Shown: in pieces, positions 29,291-37,834 of the stretch
Numbering within the stretch: the first letter of the stretch is position 1
Layout: each line of letters begins with the position of its first letter
NCBI RefSeq assembly: GCF_900155945.1
Contig: NZ_FTMN01000005.1
Span: 124,001 to 188,000, forward strand
Direction: 5' to 3'
Length of the DNA: 64,000 nt
Source of the DNA: Marinobacterium stanieri
Lineage (GTDB): Bacteria; Pseudomonadota; Gammaproteobacteria; Pseudomonadales; Balneatricaceae
The notes under the pieces: generated by a model
What the model was told of the DNA's origin: nothing
The model's database searches: none
What the model saw: only the letters and a program-made list of their open reading frames with translations
Made by a program: the position numbers and the translations under genes

Positions 29291-29974
29291 TCAGTCGGGG
29301 CGCTCGCTTTTTTGTCTGATTTTCCACTCACCGCTGTGATGGCTCCAGCCGGTCAGGGGATCCTGTTGCAGCACCACCGGATGTCCGTGATACATGCTTA
29401 ACCGCTTAATATCGTCGAATTCGATGACATTTAGATGATAGGCCGCATGACGAAAGGCAGCGCCGTGGCCGAATACCAGCTGCAAACCGCGTTCGGGTGC
29501 GGCGGCACACAGGCGCAGATGGCCAGCCACACGGGTACCGGCATCCATCAGCGACTCGGCGCCTTCCAGTGGCAGGCGGTAGTGGCTGTCGGATTTCCAG
29601 CCCTTGGGCGCGGGCTCGAAGCGCGGGTCCAGTTCCAGAATGCGTTCGATCTCACCGGTGCTCAGGTTGGCAACGGAGCCAACGCGGCGTTCGCACAGGT
29701 CCGGGAAGCTTTGCAGTTCCGGCGTTGAGCTAAACAGGTCGGCCAGCTCTTCCATATACAGTTGCGCGGTCTGCCAGGCCCTGAGCAGGGTGGAACAATG
29801 TACCTCGGCGCTGGGGCGAATGTCCTGCTGCTCAAGCCAGTCACGGAAGCGGCGTGCCTGTTGGCGCACCTCTTCGGCACCCTCATCGGTCAGCGGATAG
29901 GGCTGCAACGCACTGGGTGTTTTCGCCAGCTGCTCATAGTCACCGTGGCGGATCAGGGCGATCAGTTTAGTCAT
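29291..29974 (-). CDS. Histidine phosphatase (phosphoglycerate-mutase-like) protein
   Basis: A 227-aa branch-1 histidine phosphatase. The catalytic His is in IALIRHGDYE (about residue 9), the Arg in STLLRAWQTA, and the second His in LVFGHGAAFRHAAY (about residue 166). The start is ATG 29974, which overlaps the end of the SixA-NUDIX gene by 8 nt; a GTG at 29989 would add five residues. The substrate is unknown. Being the second histidine phosphatase domain in this operon makes repeated dephosphorylation steps likely. Confidence 0.84.
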   Translation of the reverse strand: MTKLIALIRHGDYEQLAKTPSALQPYPLTDEGAEEVRQQARRFRDWLEQQDIRPSAEVHCSTLLRAWQTAQLYMEELADLFSSTPELQSFPDLCERRVGSVANLSTGEIERILELDPRFEPAPKGWKSDSHYRLPLEGAESLMDAGTRVAGHLRLCAAAPERGLQLVFGHGAAFRHAAYHLNVIEFDDIKRLSMYHGHPVVLQQDPLTGWSHHSGEWKIRQKSERPD

Positions 29975-30926
29975 GGCCGACCCGGGCACGCAGCTGCTGG
30001 ATGAAATGCCCCATGCCGTTGATCACACAGGACGGTGCGGCAGCTTCCGGGCTCAACCACTGGCAGAAGCGTTTATCGTGCCACCACTGGTCTTCGGCGG
30101 GTGTTGCGGTTACGCGCATGGCGAACAGGCGCAGGTCACACTCGCCACCCCATTTGGCGTGACGGGTATCGCCCAGCGGCTCGGGGTCCACTTCGCCACG
30201 AATGCCCAGCTCTTCCCAGGCTTCCTTGGCGGCGGATTCGGCGGCGCTCAGGCCAGGCTCGATGATGCCCTTGGCCAGCTTCCACAGCGGGTTGTTCAGG
30301 GTTTTGAACATCAGCAGCTGCAGCTCGCCTTCATGGATACGGTAGGCCAACACGCCAGACTGTTTGTAATAGTAGGCCGGGCGATCACGCCAGACGGTCA
30401 GGCCGTTCTCTTCAAAGGCAAACAGGCGTGGCAGAGTGCGCGGGCGGATCAGTTTTTCCAGCTGCCAGTGGCCCGGCGTCGGAATGCTGGCATCGGTGCT
30501 CAGGTGTGCCAGAGCGGCTGTGGGCATCAGCTTGCCATCATCCGGAATCGCCAGCGGCTCATCCAGCAACTGTTGCAGCAACTGCTCCAGGCCGGGATTG
30601 TGTGCCACCAGCATAATGCGCTGATAATGCTTCAGGCGTGGCTGCAAATGCTCCCACAGGGTCTCGGGCGAGCCCAGGTAGAGCTCGTCATCGGTTTCGA
30701 TATTGGCGGCCGGAATGCCCATGACCTTGGCGCATTTTTCGGCCGTCAGCAGTGCCCGCTCGGCCGGCGAGCTGATAATGCAATCCGGCTGCAGATCGTG
30801 CTGTTGCAGCCAGTGGCCAATGCGCTGGGCATCGCGTTTGCCGCGCGTTTTCAGAGTGCGTTCGGAATCATCCTTATCGGCACCCACTTCAGCCTTGCCG
30901 TGTCGCAACAGCAGCAGTTCAGCCAT
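29967..30926 (-). CDS. SixA-like histidine phosphatase fused to a NUDIX hydrolase
   Basis: A 319-aa two-domain protein. Residues 1-150 are SixA-like (LLLLRHGKAEVG with the catalytic His, SSPAERALLTAEK, VAHNPGLEQLL with the second His). Residues about 180-310 are a NUDIX domain whose box reads GIIEPGLSAAESAAKEAWEE. The first Glu of the consensus is Leu and the Arg is Lys, so activity is not assured. SixA removes phosphate from phosphohistidine; NUDIX enzymes cleave diphosphates linked to another moiety. The pairing suggests trimming of a phosphorylated or pyrophosphorylated product of the operon. It overlaps both neighbours by 8 nt. Confidence 0.85.
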   Translation of the reverse strand: MAELLLLRHGKAEVGADKDDSERTLKTRGKRDAQRIGHWLQQHDLQPDCIISSPAERALLTAEKCAKVMGIPAANIETDDELYLGSPETLWEHLQPRLKHYQRIMLVAHNPGLEQLLQQLLDEPLAIPDDGKLMPTAALAHLSTDASIPTPGHWQLEKLIRPRTLPRLFAFEENGLTVWRDRPAYYYKQSGVLAYRIHEGELQLLMFKTLNNPLWKLAKGIIEPGLSAAESAAKEAWEELGIRGEVDPEPLGDTRHAKWGGECDLRLFAMRVTATPAEDQWWHDKRFCQWLSPEAAAPSCVINGMGHFIQQLRARVGHD

Positions 30927-32016
30927 TTTTCATGACCTCCCGAGAGTACCAGTCCGCGACCTGATCAAAGTCGGCGCGGCCGGTCACTTCATAGATATTA
31001 AGCCCGCCCAGTGACTGCAAATAATCGGCTTCCGGCGGCAGGGCGGGGCGGTCCAGAAATGCGCCCTGGGCATCCTGATAAAACGCGCCAGGGGATTTCA
31101 TGATGCCGGGTAACAGCTGAGGCTCCTGGGCCAGATCGACCTGGCGGATCTGGCAGGGCTGGTCACTCTGATGCGACCAGTTCAGCAGAATCAAATCGTG
31201 CAGCGGGGCGCTCATGCAGAGGCTGTCGGCGCCGTAGTAGTCTTCCACCGGCACATCGGATTTGAACTCCAGCTGCCAGAGCTCATCCTTGGGCAGTGCC
31301 GCAAAGCGCGCCTGATTTTCCTCGCTCAGGACTGGTCGCAGGCGCTCGTTATTCAGGAGCGTCCCCGGGTTTACTCGGGGCAGCTTGGCTACGCCTTCGC
31401 CCTGAGTACCGCTGTCGCTGCGGGTAACAAACAGGCGGTCGTTGGTGATAAAACGGGCTTCTGGCAGCTCCATCAGGCGCAGCATCAGGGTAGACTTGCC
31501 GCCACCGGAGCTGGCCGCCACTGCTACACCGCGTTGACCCACTGTCAGCGCCGCTGCGTGGCAGATCAGCCCGCCTTTATGCTGCAGATGGTTGATGTGC
31601 TGGTTGTTGATGAAATTGACTGCCTGCGCCAGATTTTCCTGTGCCGGGCCGATCAGCATCGGATCTTGCAGGCGCTGCAGCATCAGCATGCCGGTTTTTA
31701 CCTTGTATACCAGACGCTGGCCTGCGGGCAGATCGACGATGGCTTCCTTGAGACCGCTTTTGCCGGTTTCGCGGGGCCAGTCCTGCCAGTCCAGATCCGG
31801 TTTGATGGCCGGCTGATCGACCATCCACAGCTGAAGGTTCGGTGTGGCCTGCTCGGGTTGCGGGTAGCTGCGGTAATAGTCACGCAGGGCCGCGATCAGC
31901 GCTGGCGCATTGCTGCCGACGCGCACAACAAAATCGTCCAGCTGCAGCATAAAATGGTGTTGGCAATCGGCGATGGCCGTTTCCAGTTGTTGCGTGTTGA
32001 GCGGGTCGTTCAGCAT
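30919..32016 (-). CDS. HprK-related kinase (GAK-system type)
   Basis: A 365-aa protein with an HprK/PEPCK-like P-loop. The Walker A AASSGGGKSTLMLRL is at about residues 167-181, preceded by GGLICHAAAL (about residues 148-157) and followed by ITNDRLFVTR (about residues 190-199), the pattern that replaces the HPr kinase Asp-His motifs. No HPr or PTS gene is nearby, so the target is probably another protein or a small molecule. It matches what I recall as 'HprK-related kinase B' of the GAK system. It overlaps the ATP-grasp gene by 7 nt and the SixA-NUDIX gene by 8 nt. Confidence 0.85.
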   Translation of the reverse strand: MLNDPLNTQQLETAIADCQHHFMLQLDDFVVRVGSNAPALIAALRDYYRSYPQPEQATPNLQLWMVDQPAIKPDLDWQDWPRETGKSGLKEAIVDLPAGQRLVYKVKTGMLMLQRLQDPMLIGPAQENLAQAVNFINNQHINHLQHKGGLICHAAALTVGQRGVAVAASSGGGKSTLMLRLMELPEARFITNDRLFVTRSDSGTQGEGVAKLPRVNPGTLLNNERLRPVLSEENQARFAALPKDELWQLEFKSDVPVEDYYGADSLCMSAPLHDLILLNWSHQSDQPCQIRQVDLAQEPQLLPGIMKSPGAFYQDAQGAFLDRPALPPEADYLQSLGGLNIYEVTGRADFDQVADWYSREVMKNG

Positions 32017-32906
32017 GTGCGTGTTGTTTCCAGTGTTTGCATAATCCAGTCCAGATAGGACGCCGCGGCATCAATGCCACAGCCTTCCAGCGCGCCGCGG
32101 AAGCCTCCAAAGGCGGACACCTCGAACACGACCGGACCGGTGTCCGTGAGGGCAATATCCACGGTGGTGAAATCGAGATCAAAGCAGGCCTGTGCCTTAC
32201 GGCCCAGTTCGATCAGTTCAGCATCGGGTTCAAACGGCTCGTAGCGGCCGCCACTGTGAATGGTGGTGTTCCAGGCATCCTGACTGCCGACGCGGGCATA
32301 GGTGCAGAGGTATTGGCCACCCACAAACACCATGCCCAGATCGCGCCCTGACAGGTCCAGCTTCTTCTGAATGTAGAGCATGGGGTTGCCGGCTGCAAAG
32401 TCCGCCAGCTGGGTGGTCAGGTTGGCGTCATCGGCTTCAACCAGTGTCATGCCCCGTGCCTTGGTGGAGTAGAGCGGCTTGAGCACGGCGGCGCCAAACT
32501 CATGCACGGCCTGTTCGGCGGCTTGCAGCGACTCGGTGACACGGGTCAGCGGCATGGGGATACCGGCGGCAGACAGGCTCAGGGTGCCACTGAGGCGGTC
32601 GATCAGCTGCATCAGGCTGCGGGTCGGGCTGAACACGCGAACTCCCGCGCGTTCGGCATGGCGCAGCAGCTCAATGCGGTCGAGCGTATGCGGGGTGTAG
32701 GTCTCACTGATCTTTTTCACCACCAGGGCGTCCAGTTCAGTCAGGTCCTGACCGCGATACAGCAGACGGTTGCTGTCCAGCTGCAGCTCCACGTCCGCCA
32801 TGTCGATCACCAGGCGAAAACCGGTGCGTGCTTCAATGGCGTCGGCCAGGGCTTCAGTGGACCATTTGCCGGGAATGCCGACAACGCCAATACGCAGATT
32901 ACTCAA
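32010..32906 (-). CDS. ATP-grasp enzyme (RimK-like, GAK-system type)
   Basis: A 298-aa ATP-grasp protein, related in layout to RimK-type amino acid ligases. The nucleotide-binding core includes AVLKPLYSTKARGMTLVE (about residues 139-156) and QKKLDLSGRDLGMVFVGG, with C-terminal metal-site residues in VDIALTDTGPVVFEVSAFGG (Glu and Asn/Ser region, about residues 250-270). Family members form amide or peptide bonds through acyl phosphates. The start codon is TTG at 32906 with AAGGAG seven nt upstream inside the preceding gene; the ORFs overlap by 8 nt. I recall these as 'ATP-grasp enzyme, GAK system'. The substrate is unknown. Confidence 0.85.
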   Translation of the reverse strand: MSNLRIGVVGIPGKWSTEALADAIEARTGFRLVIDMADVELQLDSNRLLYRGQDLTELDALVVKKISETYTPHTLDRIELLRHAERAGVRVFSPTRSLMQLIDRLSGTLSLSAAGIPMPLTRVTESLQAAEQAVHEFGAAVLKPLYSTKARGMTLVEADDANLTTQLADFAAGNPMLYIQKKLDLSGRDLGMVFVGGQYLCTYARVGSQDAWNTTIHSGGRYEPFEPDAELIELGRKAQACFDLDFTTVDIALTDTGPVVFEVSAFGGFRGALEGCGIDAAASYLDWIMQTLETTRTC

Positions 32907-34536
32907 GGAACAACTCCTTCAGGGGCAGTTTGTAACGGTCTTCCTGGCCGGGTTTGACGGCGCTGATCTGCTCCATCAGGTAGAGGGCACGCATGTACAT
33001 GCGACCGGCCAGGGCTTTGTCGAAAATAAAACGAGTCGAGGTGATAAACGAGCGTGCCAGACCAATGGCCAGGCGCAGGTCAAAGCTGTCGTCCTTCTCC
33101 TGTTTGGCGAAGCGACGGCAGGCCATGTAAATGGTTCGGGCGACGGCCATCAGACGACGACGGCGGTCGCGCTCCAGAATCTTCAGACGGTAGATGGAGA
33201 CCATCAGCACCGAGATATCCTGGCAGTAATCCAGGTAGCGCGAGCGGTGCAGGTCGATAAAGAAAATACGCTTTTCCGACGGGTCGTAGATGATGTTATC
33301 CACATTGAAGTCGCCGTGGATGTAGACCGAAAATGGCGGCTTGCAGCGCGCTTCCACTTCAGCGGTGTCGTCGACCAGCGTTTGCAGTGCGGGCAGGGTT
33401 TCACCGCAGATCTGCAGCTGTGGACGATCAAACTCGGGGTGCACCGACAAAATTGAAGGCAGGCGCTTATCCAGCTGGCGCATGAACTGGGCCGGTTCCG
33501 CCTTACGGTTGCGCGTTTCCCGCCAGATGCTGCGCAGGGTTCGCATCAGCTGCCGACTGGCTTGTTCCAGCAGAGCGCCATCATCGGCAAACAGCAGCGA
33601 CTCGAAGGTCTGGCCCGGCAGATGCTCGATCAGCATGGACGCCGAGCCGTCCTTTTCCGAATGCGCCAGAATGCGCGGTGCCAGGCCCGGATAGATTTCG
33701 TGCCAGCTTTCCACGCCCTGTACTTCTTCATCCAGCTTGCCGGGGTCGCCTTCCTTATAGATGGCGAGATAGCGGCTGGAGCTGTTCTTGCGAATGCCGG
33801 CGATGGTGCTGCCGGATCGTGTTTCCGCCAGGGTGCTCACATCCAGTTTCTTCAACGGACGTTTCAGCTCGGCGGCCGCCTGGCGGATATGAGCAAGGTT
33901 TGACAGGTTAATCGCCTGCCCCAGGTTGGCCGCCAGAATGGCCTCCGCCATCTGTTCCAGTGACAGCGCCATCTGGCGCAGGGAATAGCAGGCAAAGAGC
34001 GTCGGCAGCAGCGCCGTGCGTTTCTCACTGGGCGGCTTCTCGATCAGCTCGGCCTGGAGATTGTCACAGGTGAGCTGCAGGCGATCACTACGCTGTTTCA
34101 GGCGGACTGCAGCATTGGCATCGGCATCGAACAGGCCCGGCTCGACCAGCTCCAGTGCCAGGGTGATGCGCTTGAGCATGCGGCGAAACTGTTTGCGCTT
34201 GGGCGGCTGTGGCAGGTCGTCATCGGCATGGCGGGCAAACTCGCTCAGACAACCGCGGGCAGAATCGGTCAGCAGCTCCAGTGCCTGGGCCAGGTTATCC
34301 ACTGCCCGCATGCGCACTTCCTGCTGCACAGGCTTACGGCTGCGGCTGAGCAGGCGGATGGTCTCGCGCTGGATACGCATGCGCAGGTTACTGACGTAAC
34401 CGCGACGGGATTCCAGGGTCGCCAAATGCTTGGGGGAAGGGTTACGGAAAAACTCGGCAGCCTGCTGCAGCTGGGTCTCGACCTCGCTCAGCAGAAAGTG
34501 AAGGTTTTCCTGTATGATCTGACTCAACGCGCTCAT
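32899..34536 (-). CDS. PhoU-like helical domain fused to an APH-type kinase
   Basis: A 545-aa first gene of the operon. Residues 1-230 are long helices resembling PhoU (RIQRETIRLLSRSRKP, LAQALELLTDSARGCLSEF). Residues about 245-545 form an aminoglycoside-phosphotransferase fold kinase, with YLAIYKEGDPGK carrying a candidate Lys, HGDFNVDNIIYD (about residues 407-418) as the catalytic loop and FFIDLHRSRYLD as the metal-binding Asp. PhoU domains are tied to phosphate signalling, and a Pho-box-like array lies just upstream. The kinase target is unknown. The PhoU assignment is by pattern and less certain than the kinase domain. Confidence 0.82.
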   Translation of the reverse strand: MSALSQIIQENLHFLLSEVETQLQQAAEFFRNPSPKHLATLESRRGYVSNLRMRIQRETIRLLSRSRKPVQQEVRMRAVDNLAQALELLTDSARGCLSEFARHADDDLPQPPKRKQFRRMLKRITLALELVEPGLFDADANAAVRLKQRSDRLQLTCDNLQAELIEKPPSEKRTALLPTLFACYSLRQMALSLEQMAEAILAANLGQAINLSNLAHIRQAAAELKRPLKKLDVSTLAETRSGSTIAGIRKNSSSRYLAIYKEGDPGKLDEEVQGVESWHEIYPGLAPRILAHSEKDGSASMLIEHLPGQTFESLLFADDGALLEQASRQLMRTLRSIWRETRNRKAEPAQFMRQLDKRLPSILSVHPEFDRPQLQICGETLPALQTLVDDTAEVEARCKPPFSVYIHGDFNVDNIIYDPSEKRIFFIDLHRSRYLDYCQDISVLMVSIYRLKILERDRRRRLMAVARTIYMACRRFAKQEKDDSFDLRLAIGLARSFITSTRFIFDKALAGRMYMRALYLMEQISAVKPGQEDRYKLPLKELFLE

Positions 34537-34589
34537 GGATGCCGGCTACCGCATAATTTCGGGTGTCACTATACGTTAATGCTTTTGCA

Positions 34590-34633
34590 GCTAACATGAC
34601 AAAAACATGACGTATCAGTGACATAGACGTCAC
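34590..34633 (-). promoter_or_regulatory. Four 11-bp direct repeats, candidate PhoB (Pho box) array
   Basis: On the minus strand four units start at an exact 11-bp period: GTGACGTCTAT, GTCACTGATAC, GTCATGTTTTT, GTCATGTTAGC. The GTCAT core and 11-bp spacing are the PhoB geometry; the last two units match TTGTCAT/CTGTCAT best. Reading on the minus strand, the array ends 54 nt before the kinase ATG. A TATAGT (34573-34568) lies downstream, about one helical turn farther than in E. coli phoA, so its use as the -10 is uncertain. The array is also in front of the divergent CofD-like gene. Confidence 0.65.
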
Positions 34634-34659
34634 GGCTTGCCGGCCACAGAGAGGATAAG

Positions 34660-35853
34660 ATGCCCCGCATATTGATGACGCGACCGGTCAGTATTCCGGA
34701 CTCGCTCAAGCTCACCCGTTACTCCAAGTTGCCCGAACTCGGCCCGCGTGTGCTCTTTTTCAGCGGCGGTTCGGCACTGAACGGGCTGTCGCGCACGCTC
34801 AAGCGATACACCCACAATTCCATCCATCTGGTATCGGCGTTTGATTCCGGTGGCAGCTCGGCGGTATTGCGTGAGGCCTTCGATATGCCCGCGGTGGGTG
34901 ACCTGCGCTCGCGCCTGATGGCACTGGCCGATGAAACGGTGCTGGGGCACCCGGAGATCGTGCGCCTGTTCAGCTACCGTTTGCCCAAAGACGATGATGA
35001 CGCCAGTTTGAATAAACAACTGGAACGGCTGGCGCAGGGCAAGGACCCGCTGGTGCGACGCATCCCCAACCCCATGCGCAGCCTGATCTGCAACCACTTG
35101 GGTTATTTCCAGCAGGCGATGCCGCACGATTTTGATCTGCGTGGAGCCAGTATCGGCAACCTGATCCTCACCGGCGGTTACCTCAACAACAACCGCTCGT
35201 TGGACCCGATCATCTTCCTGTTCTCCCAGCTGGTAAACGTGCGTGGCACCGTGCGCGCGATTACCGGCGATGAACGCCAGTTAATGGCGCGTCTGCAGGA
35301 TGGCACCCGCGTGGTAGGCCAGCACCTGCTGACCGGCAAGGAAGTGGCGCCGATCAGCAGCCCGGTGCAGCGCCTGAAACTGGTGCACTCCCAGCAGGAA
35401 CCCAAGCCGGAAGGCTCCAAACTGCGCAAGGCCAACCGCAAGCTGCTCGCCTCGGCTGAGCTGATCTGCTACCCGCCGGGCAGCTTCTACAGTAGCCTGA
35501 TGGCCAACCTGCTGGTGGATGGCGTGGGCTCTTCCGTGGCCGACAACCCCTGCCCCAAGGTGTACATCCCCAACCTGGGCTCGGACCCGGAACAGTTCGG
35601 CATGACCCCGCAACAACAGGTGGAAGCGCTGCTGCATTACCTGCAGGCGGACCAGGAAGACCCGGTGGCGGTATCGCGCCTGCTCAACATCGTGTTGCTG
35701 GACAGCCGCTTTCTGAATGATGTGGATGCCGATTTCAAGGCGCGCCTGGCAGAGCTGGATATTCAACTGATCGACATGGACCTGACCGACCCGCACCAGC
35801 CGGAGCAGTACGATAACGAGAAACTGGTATCGGCGCTGCTGTCGATGACGTGA
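34660..35853 (+). CDS. CofD-like protein (GAK-system type)
   Basis: A 397-aa protein of the CofD/YvcK fold, relatives of 2-phospho-L-lactate transferase. The N-terminal LFFSGGSALNGLSRTLKRY (about residues 32-50) is the glycine-rich motif, followed by VSAFDSGGSSAVLREAF and GDLRSRLMAL. Later come GNLILTGGYL and CYPPGSFYSSLMANLL. It is not evidence for coenzyme F420 synthesis, since no CofC, CofE or FbiB partner is present. It is divergent from the seven-gene operon, and I recall CofD-like members in the same 'GAK system'. AGAGGA precedes ATG 34660. Confidence 0.85.
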   Translation: MPRILMTRPVSIPDSLKLTRYSKLPELGPRVLFFSGGSALNGLSRTLKRYTHNSIHLVSAFDSGGSSAVLREAFDMPAVGDLRSRLMALADETVLGHPEIVRLFSYRLPKDDDDASLNKQLERLAQGKDPLVRRIPNPMRSLICNHLGYFQQAMPHDFDLRGASIGNLILTGGYLNNNRSLDPIIFLFSQLVNVRGTVRAITGDERQLMARLQDGTRVVGQHLLTGKEVAPISSPVQRLKLVHSQQEPKPEGSKLRKANRKLLASAELICYPPGSFYSSLMANLLVDGVGSSVADNPCPKVYIPNLGSDPEQFGMTPQQQVEALLHYLQADQEDPVAVSRLLNIVLLDSRFLNDVDADFKARLAELDIQLIDMDLTDPHQPEQYDNEKLVSALLSMT

Positions 35854-35873
35854 TCAGCCTCCATACTACACGC

Positions 35874-35897
35874 AAAAAAGCCGCCCCGAAGGGCGGC
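35874..35897 (-). terminator. Rho-independent terminator after ahpF
   Basis: The stem GCCGCCC/GGGCGGC with a four-base TTCG loop (minus strand) is followed by TTTTTT, about 50 nt beyond the ahpF stop codon. The same stem-loop recurs after ahpC. Confidence 0.92.
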
Positions 35898-35949
35898 AAA
35901 ATCAGCTAGGTCGCTGAAGAGAGATAAGGACGCAATGTCTAACGGTGGA

Positions 35950-37488
35950 TCAGTTACGGATCAGGTGGTCGAAGGCACCCAGTGCCGCCGTTGCGCCTGA
36001 ACCCATGGAGATGATGATCTGCTTGTACGGTGTTGCCGTCACATCACCTGCCGCGAATACGCCCGGCATGGACGTGGCACCGTGGCCGTCGATCACGATC
36101 TCGCCGCGCTCGGTCAGCTCCAGGCTGTCTTTCAACCATTCGCTGTTCGGGACCAGGCCGATCTGAACAAAGATGCCGGCCACATCCAGTACGTGCATTT
36201 CATCGGTACGACGGTCCTTGTATTTCAGACCGATCACCTTGTTGTCATCACCCAGCACTTCAGTGGTCATCGCCTGTTTGATGATGGTGACGTTGGGCAG
36301 AGATTCAGCCTTTTTCACCAGTACATCATCGGCACGCAGGGTGTCGGAAAACTCCAGTACGGTGACATCTTTCACGATACCGGCCAGGTCGATGGCGGCT
36401 TCGATACCGGAGTTGCCACCCCCGATGACGGCGACGCTTTTGCCCTTGAACAGCGGGCCATCACAGTGCGGGCAGTAGGCCACGCCCTTGCCACGGTACT
36501 CCTGTTCGCCCGGCACGTTCATTTCACGCCAGCGGGCACCGGTAGCCAGAATCACGCTGCGGCTTTTCAGGGTCGCACCGCTGGCCAGTTCCACTTCGAT
36601 CAGCTCGTTTTTGCTGATTTTGGCGGCAGATTGTTCAGTCATTACATCGACTTCGTACTCTTTAACGTGCTGCTCCAGGCTGGCCACCAGTTTCGGGCCT
36701 TCGGTGTAGGGCACGGAAATGAAGTTCTCGATGCCGACCGTATCCATTACCTGGCCACCAAAGCGCTCAGCAACAACACCGGTACGGATGCCTTTACGTG
36801 CAGCGTAGATCGCGGCAGATGCTCCAGCCGGGCCACCGCCCACAACCAGTACTTCGTACGGATCTTTCTCGCTCAGGGCGGCTGCTTTCTTCTCCGCAGC
36901 ACCGGTATCCAGTTTGTTGACGATCTCTGCCAGCGTCATGCGGCCCTGACCGAAGTGCTCGCCATTCATGTATACAGAGGGCACGGCCATGATCTGACGC
37001 TCATCCACTTCCTGCTGGAACAGGGCACCATCAATCATGGTGTGGGTGATGTTCGGGTTCAGTGTCGCCATCAGGTTCAGCGCCTGCACCACGTCCGGGC
37101 AATTCTGGCAGGACAGCGAGATGTAGGTTTCAAACTCGTAGGTGCCCGGCAGATTACGGATCTGCTCCTGCAGTTCGGCATCAGCCTTGGACGGGTGACC
37201 ACCGGCCTGCAGCAATGCCAGTACCAGCGAGGTGAACTCGTGACCCATGGGGATACCGGCAAAGTTCACACGCGGTGCCTGGCCAGCGGCGCCCACAGCC
37301 ATGTTCGGTGCGCGACGGTCGTTACCTTCCTTGACGCTGATCTTGTCAGACAGCTCGGCAATCTCCTGAGTAAGGGTTGCCAGCTCATCGGACTTGTCAG
37401 TGCCGTTGGTGGTCAGGGTCAGCTCAATCGGAGTCACAATGTTCTGCAAGTAAGTGTTCAGCTGCTGCTTCAGGTTTGTATCCAACAT
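35950..37488 (-). CDS. ahpF: Alkyl hydroperoxide reductase subunit F
   Basis: A 512-aa flavoprotein disulfide reductase that keeps AhpC reduced with NAD(P)H. The N-terminal thioredoxin-like domain has the CQNCPDVVQ motif (about residue 128). The FAD domain begins with [19 protein letters not shown], the redox pair is in [13 protein letters not shown] (about residues 340-352), and the NAD motif is [19 protein letters not shown] chose ATG 37488 after AAGGA; upstream in-frame codons would add an untypical 13-residue tail. It is transcribed separately from ahpC, with a terminator and about 345 bp between them. Confidence 0.96.
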   Translation of the reverse strand: MLDTNLKQQLNTYLQNIVTPIELTLTTNGTDKSDELATLTQEIAELSDKISVKEGNDRRAPNMAVGAAGQAPRVNFAGIPMGHEFTSLVLALLQAGGHPSKADAELQEQIRNLPGTYEFETYISLSCQNCPDVVQALNLMATLNPNITHTMIDGALFQQEVDERQIMAVPSVYMNGEHFGQGRMTLAEIVNKLDTGAAEKKAAALSEKDPYEVLVVGGGPAGASAAIYAARKGIRTGVVAERFGGQVMDTVGIENFISVPYTEGPKLVASLEQHVKEYEVDVMTEQSAAKISKNELIEVELASGATLKSRSVILATGARWREMNVPGEQEYRGKGVAYCPHCDGPLFKGKSVAVIGGGNSGIEAAIDLAGIVKDVTVLEFSDTLRADDVLVKKAESLPNVTIIKQAMTTEVLGDDNKVIGLKYKDRRTDEMHVLDVAGIFVQIGLVPNSEWLKDSLELTERGEIVIDGHGATSMPGVFAAGDVTATPYKQIIISMGSGATAALGAFDHLIRN

Positions 37489-37642
37489 GGTGTCTGTTCC
37501 TTCAAGGTCAATAAGTCGATCAATCAAGTCAGATGGCGGTCCGCCTGTGGATCTCCTGTGCGGCGGTGAAGCTCATCTCGAATATGTGTTTATAGTACCG
37601 AGCGAGTTTTTATGCGTGAAATTAATCGTAGTTAATAGGCTG

Positions 37643-37657
37643 ATAGCTTTTGGCTAA
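37643..37657 (-). promoter_or_regulatory. OxyR-like half operator upstream of ahpF
   Basis: ATAG-N7-CTAA, part of the motif GATAGCTTTTGGCTAATG, closely resembles the ahpC upstream motif GATAGTTTTTTGCTATTA. OxyR sites are spaced ATAG-N7-CTAT quartets; the second quartet here is poor. It lies about 155 nt upstream of the ahpF start. Confidence 0.45.
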
Positions 37658-37727
37658 TGATGGCCTATAGAAGGAAGCAATCGCCCGACGCTGAACCAGG
37701 TAAACGAGAGTTGCGGCAAGCACAAAC

Positions 37728-37752
37728 AAAAACGCCGCCCCGAAGGGCGGCG
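37728..37752 (-). terminator. Rho-independent terminator after ahpC
   Basis: The stem CGCCGCCC/GGGCGGCG with a TTCG loop on the minus strand is followed by TTTTTG, about 80 nt beyond the ahpC stop. The core is identical to the ahpF terminator. Confidence 0.92.
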
Positions 37753-37834
37753 CCTGGGCCTGTCGCAGCCGAAGCCGGACAGACCGAGCGATGATCAAGC
37801 GCCGGCCAGTGCAAGCCGACGCGGAAGATCAATC

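Larger units (their letters stand above)
37489..37834. other. ahpF-ahpC intergenic region
   Basis: No gene is visible in these 346 bp. The stretch holds the ahpF promoter region with a partial OxyR-like motif (37643-37657) and the ahpC terminator (37728-37752). Confidence 0.75.

Noticed and set aside
34660-35853. Coenzyme F420 biosynthesis gene
   Set aside because: Although CofD-like, it has no CofC, CofE, CofG/H or F420-dependent enzymes nearby and sits in a GAK-like cluster.
27665-35853. Polyphosphate or CHAD-domain system
   Set aside because: No CYTH/CHAD domain, polyphosphate kinase or exopolyphosphatase motif is seen in the operon.
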